The position numbers and the translations under genes are program-made. A DNA stretch of 36,480 bases, taken from NCBI GenBank assembly GCA_017642965.1, contig JAEPOJ010000034.1, forward strand, positions 1 through 36,480. Reading direction: 5' to 3'. The notes beneath the pieces are model-generated. The model did not search any database. It was not told the DNA's origin and saw only the letters and a program-made list of their open reading frames with translations. Source of the DNA: Phycisphaerales bacterium (lineage in GTDB: Bacteria > Planctomycetota > Phycisphaerae > Phycisphaerales > UBA1924). This document shows positions 33,369 to 36,480 of the stretch, piece after piece (within the stretch, counting starts at the first letter, position 1; each line of letters starts with the position of its first letter).

Positions 33369-33402
33369 CTGGTGGAAAAACGGCACTTTTTTCGGCTTAC
33401 TC

Positions 33403-33411
33403 TGGTACAGT
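33403..33411 (+). promoter_or_regulatory. Candidate extended -10 promoter of the GH31 gene
   Basis: TGGTACAGT resembles an extended -10 element 56 bases before the GH31 ATG. The -35 region is poor. Confidence 0.35.
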
Positions 33412-33466
33412 CCCAGAACATTCCGCTGTCTTTCGTGAAATCGCCCCTCGGGGCCCGAGGAACCGC

Positions 33467-35590
33467 ATGAACCACCTCATCCGATCCGTGCTCTGCACGA
33501 CCTGTGTCATCTGTGTTACCCCCAGTATTGCGCATGCTCAGCTTGGCGAGATCATCGGCAAGGGGATCGTTCGTTTCGACGCGTCCGATGAGGCCCGGGT
33601 CAACCGGCGTCCTTCGATCGCCATGGTCCGTGAGTTCGAATCGATCGGTGATATCGATGCGTCTGCTCATCCGCTGGTGCCGAGCTTTTCGAAGAACGAT
33701 GAGGGGCGGTACGTGGCTTCGATCGATATCGAGGCCGGAACAAGCTTGTACGGGACCGGGCAGGTTGCGGGGCCGCTGCTCCGCAATGGGTTTGTGACTG
33801 AGACGTGGAACTACGACGCGTTCGGGTATGGGCTCGGGGCGGAGAACCTGTACACCTCGCAGCCGTGGGTGCTCGCGGTTCGTCCTGATGGCACGGCGTT
33901 TGGTGTGCTTGCGGACACGACTGAGCGATGCCAGATTGATCTGCGTGAAGGGATCACGTTCCGGGGTGTTGGGTATCAGTTCCCGGTGATCGTGATCGAT
34001 CGTGAGTCGCCGCAGGCGGTGATGGAGGGGCTGGCGGAACTGACCGGCACGATCGCGATGCCGCCTCGCTGGGCGGTTGGGTATCACCAGTGCCGTTACT
34101 CCTACAACCCGGACTCGCGCGTCAAGGAGGTTGCGGACACGTTCCGCGAGAAGCAGCTCCCAGCGGACGTGATCTGGATGGACATCGACTACATGGACGG
34201 CTACCGCGTCTTTACGTTCGATGACGAGCAGTTCCCCGACCCGAAAGAACTGAACCGCTACCTCGATTCCATCGGCTTCAGCAACGTCTGGATGATCGAT
34301 CCGGGCGTGAAGAAGGAGGACGGGTACTTTGTCTATGACTCGGGCACGGAGCACGACGTCTGGGTCAAGGACGCCAGCGGCAAGACCTACACGGGCGAGG
34401 TGTGGCCCGGCGTGTGCGTCTTCCCGGACTACCTCAACGAGGACGTGCGTGAGTGGTGGTCGGACCTCTACGAGGAGTTCATGGCCTACGAGATCGACGG
34501 CGTCTGGAACGACATGAACGAGCCGGCGGTGTTCAACGTCGAGACCAAGACCATGCCCGAGGACAACGTCCACGAGGCGGACCCCGAGCTGGGCGGGACG
34601 GACGATCACGCCCGTTACCACAACGTGTACGGCATGCAGATGATTCGCGCGACACGCGAGGGCGTGATGGATGCCAACCCGGGCAAGCGGCCCTTCGTGC
34701 TCTCGCGAGCAAACTACCTCGGCGGGCACCGCTACGGCGCGACCTGGACGGGCGACAACTCGGCGAACTGGGAGCACCTGGATATGTCGATCCCGATGAC
34801 GGTGAACCTAGCGCTGTCGGGGCAGCCGTTCGCGGGCCCGGACATCGGTGGGTTCGCGTACAACGGCGACGGTGAACTCTTCGCGCGTTGGATGGGCTTC
34901 GGCTCGCTCTTCCCATTCTCGCGTGGGCACACCGCGAAGGGGAACATCGATAAGGAGCCGTGGGCGTTCGGGCCTGAGGTCGAGGCGACCTGCCGGCGGG
35001 CGCTCGAGCGGCGTTACCGTCTGATGCCCTACATCTACACGCTGTTCTATGAGTCCTCGGTGCACGGCACGCCGATTTCGATGCCGACGTTCTTCGCGGA
35101 CCCGAGCGATCCGGCGCTTCGGAGCGAGGACGATTCGTTCCTGCTTGGCGACTCGCTGCTGGTGGTGGCGAAGGTGACGCCCGAGGCGGATCGTGTCGCG
35201 GTACTTCCCAAAGCGATCGATGGCGTCGAATGGGCGAAGTTTGACTTCCCGAGTTTCGATGGCGGGCGTGACTCCAAGGACCCCGACCAGCCCGACCTGT
35301 ACATCAAGCCCGGATCGATCATCGTGACTGCGCCCGTGACGCAGTACTTCGGCGATCGCCCCGATCAGCGCGATGAGATCACACTGATCGTACACCTTGA
35401 TGCGAACGGCGAAGCGACCGGTACCCTCTACGAGGATGCCGGCGAGGGTATGGAGTACATGATGGGCGAGTACCTGCTCACGACCTTCAAGGCCTCACGC
35501 GAGGGCGATGATGTGAGCGTTGAAGTGATCGATCAGGAGGGCAACATGGAAGCGCCACAGCGTACCGTCAAGGTCCGTGTGATCGAGTGA
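33467..35590 (+). CDS. Secreted GH31 alpha-glucosidase
   Basis: The 707-residue product has a signal peptide ending PSIAHA near residue 24, an N-terminal beta domain, and a GH31 barrel. The catalytic motif GVWNDMNEP has nucleophile Asp349, and WTGDN has acid/base Asp430. WAVGYHQCRYSY and DVIWMDIDYMDG are the family start-of-barrel motifs. A C-terminal beta domain ends in a Val-rich strand. It should release glucose or related sugars from the non-reducing ends of alpha-glucosides in the periplasm or outside. ATG 33467 was chosen for the signal peptide and the GAGGAA upstream. It is divergent from GH13 and convergent with a sugar ABC ATPase. No lipobox is present. Confidence 0.94.
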   Translation: MNHLIRSVLCTTCVICVTPSIAHAQLGEIIGKGIVRFDASDEARVNRRPSIAMVREFESIGDIDASAHPLVPSFSKNDEGRYVASIDIEAGTSLYGTGQVAGPLLRNGFVTETWNYDAFGYGLGAENLYTSQPWVLAVRPDGTAFGVLADTTERCQIDLREGITFRGVGYQFPVIVIDRESPQAVMEGLAELTGTIAMPPRWAVGYHQCRYSYNPDSRVKEVADTFREKQLPADVIWMDIDYMDGYRVFTFDDEQFPDPKELNRYLDSIGFSNVWMIDPGVKKEDGYFVYDSGTEHDVWVKDASGKTYTGEVWPGVCVFPDYLNEDVREWWSDLYEEFMAYEIDGVWNDMNEPAVFNVETKTMPEDNVHEADPELGGTDDHARYHNVYGMQMIRATREGVMDANPGKRPFVLSRANYLGGHRYGATWTGDNSANWEHLDMSIPMTVNLALSGQPFAGPDIGGFAYNGDGELFARWMGFGSLFPFSRGHTAKGNIDKEPWAFGPEVEATCRRALERRYRLMPYIYTLFYESSVHGTPISMPTFFADPSDPALRSEDDSFLLGDSLLVVAKVTPEADRVAVLPKAIDGVEWAKFDFPSFDGGRDSKDPDQPDLYIKPGSIIVTAPVTQYFGDRPDQRDEITLIVHLDANGEATGTLYEDAGEGMEYMMGEYLLTTFKASREGDDVSVEVIDQEGNMEAPQRTVKVRVIE

Positions 35591-35607
35591 ACCCGGTTGA
35601 ACAGTGA

Positions 35608-35650
35608 AACAGCGGCCGTGCCTGCTCAAGCGGGTGCGGCTGTTTTCTTT
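35608..35650 (+). terminator. Probable terminator after the GH31 gene
   Basis: AACAGC pairs with GCTGTT, and after a three-base bulge CGTGCCTGCT pairs with AGCGGGTGCG (three or four G-U pairs), followed by TTTTCTTT. Its 3' arm overlaps the end of the convergent ABC ATPase gene. Confidence 0.55.
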
Positions 35651-36480
35651 GCGGTGTGCGACTCATCGGTCGCGAGCGTGAGGATGTTCGTTTGCGTCAT
35701 CTCGGCGCCCTTGAGTTCGCCCTTGATCACGCCCTCGCCCATGACCAGGATCCGGTCGGAGAGGGCGAGCAGTTCCGGCATCTCGGAAGACACGAGCAGG
35801 ATGGCGAGCCCGAGGTCTGCGGCTTCGTTGATGAGCTTGTAAATCTCGGTCTTGGTGCCGACGTCGATGCCACGGGTGGGCTCGTCGAGGAGCAGGACCT
35901 TGGTGCGGTCGCTCATCCAGCGTGCGATAAGCAACTTCTGCTGGTTGCCGCCTGAGAGCTCGTTGGGCTTGGTGTCGCGGAGCGTGGCCGTTTTGATGCG
36001 GAACTTGTCGACGCGTGCCTGGACGCGCTGGAGCTCGTCCTCGAGGCGGCGCATCCCGAAGCCGCCGCAGATGTCGGGCATGATGGGTGCGAGGATGTTC
36101 TCGTCGATACCGAGGTTGAAGAAGAGCCCTTGGTTTCGACGGTCCTCGGGCACGTAGCCAAGCCCCACACCCGCATCGATTGCGGCCTTGGTCCCTTTGC
36201 CGGCGATCTCCACACCGTCGACGGCGATCGATCCGGAGACGCGCGGGTCGATGCCGAAGATCGCATCGAAGAGCTCCGAGCGGCCCGCGCCGACGAGGCC
36301 GCCGACGCCGAGGATCTCCCCCGGGTAGAGCTCGAGATTGATGTTGTTGAGCTTGCCTGGGGAGTTGAGGTCGCGGACGACCAGGATGGGGCCTTTGTCG
36401 TACGCGGGATTTTCGGAGTTAGAGTCGCCGACGAGGGCTTCGATCGCCTGCTCTTCGACGTTGGATTCGTGCTTCGCGCC
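35626..36480 (-). CDS. Sugar ABC transporter ATPase, RbsA type (partial, N-terminus off window)
   Basis: The visible 284 residues are the C-terminal half of a two-cassette sugar ATPase of the RbsA/MglA/XylG type. The second cassette has the degenerate Walker A GLVGAGRSEL, then GLGYVPEDRRNQGL, signature ELSGGNQQKLLIARWM, Walker B KVLLLDEPTRGIDVG and the switch SSEMPELLALSDRI. Weakened Walker A in the second cassette is normal in this family. The tail, TAKKTAAPA, is short and basic. It powers uptake of a monosaccharide with a permease and binding protein not in the window; the sugar cannot be told. Its position beside GH13 and GH31 genes suggests a product of glucan breakdown. Confidence 0.93.
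   Translation of the reverse strand, partial: GAKHESNVEEQAIEALVGDSNSENPAYDKGPILVVRDLNSPGKLNNINLELYPGEILGVGGLVGAGRSELFDAIFGIDPRVSGSIAVDGVEIAGKGTKAAIDAGVGLGYVPEDRRNQGLFFNLGIDENILAPIMPDICGGFGMRRLEDELQRVQARVDKFRIKTATLRDTKPNELSGGNQQKLLIARWMSDRTKVLLLDEPTRGIDVGTKTEIYKLINEAADLGLAILLVSSEMPELLALSDRILVMGEGVIKGELKGAEMTQTNILTLATDESHTAKKTAAPA

Noticed and set aside
33314..34777. 487-codon minus-strand frame opposite the GH31 gene
   Set aside because: Antisense to the GH31 catalytic domain; no recognisable motifs.

Overview
The window reads as a high-GC bacterial chromosome segment, most likely from a planctomycete of the Phycisphaerae type. The reasons are an extracellular glycosidase ending in a GC-type dockerin-like module, many small single-gene units with independent orientation, an unusual ribosomal-protein set (zinc-ligand-poor S14 and L36, extended S5, L15, L17 and L22), and absence of rpmD, adk, map, infA and rpsD from the S10-spc-alpha cluster. 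No rRNA, tRNA, CRISPR array, insertion sequence or prophage was seen.

Positions 1-13048 hold housekeeping genes on both strands: a truncated thiamine-phosphate synthase with an N-terminal ThiD2-like domain (-), a degenerate 6-phosphogluconolactonase-like protein and a pseudouridine synthase (+), HemW (-), an FHA protein (+), a 58-residue zinc ribbon (-), then purA, uppS, cdsA and a COG1579-like coiled-coil protein (+), then ruvB, an M28 lipoprotein peptidase and an uncharacterised secreted protein (-).

Positions 13178-28679 are the ribosomal cluster: rpsJ, rplC, rplD, rplW, rplB, rpsS, rplV, rpsC, rplP, rpmC, rpsQ, rplN, rplX, rplE, rpsN, rpsH, rplF, rplR, rpsE, rplO, secY, rpmJ, rpsM, rpsK, rpoA, rplQ. 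A good sigma70-like promoter precedes rpsJ. Strong hairpin-plus-U-tract elements lie after rpsJ, between rplO and secY, and between rpsK and rpoA, so the classical operon appears to be cut into separately controlled or attenuated units. pheS follows the rplQ terminator without pheT.

Positions 29780-36480 hold a small membrane protein and then an alpha-glucan locus: a secreted GH13 amylase with a C-terminal dockerin-like module (-), a divergent secreted GH31 alpha-glucosidase (+) and the C-terminal half of an RbsA-type sugar ABC ATPase (-). They plausibly act in order: polymer cleavage outside the cell, release of small sugars, and uptake.

The most interesting signals are the helix-turn-helix-like extension on ribosomal protein L22, the RGG-box tail on S5, the parallel loss of zinc ligands in S14, L36 and the COG1579 protein, and the internal terminators of the ribosomal cluster.
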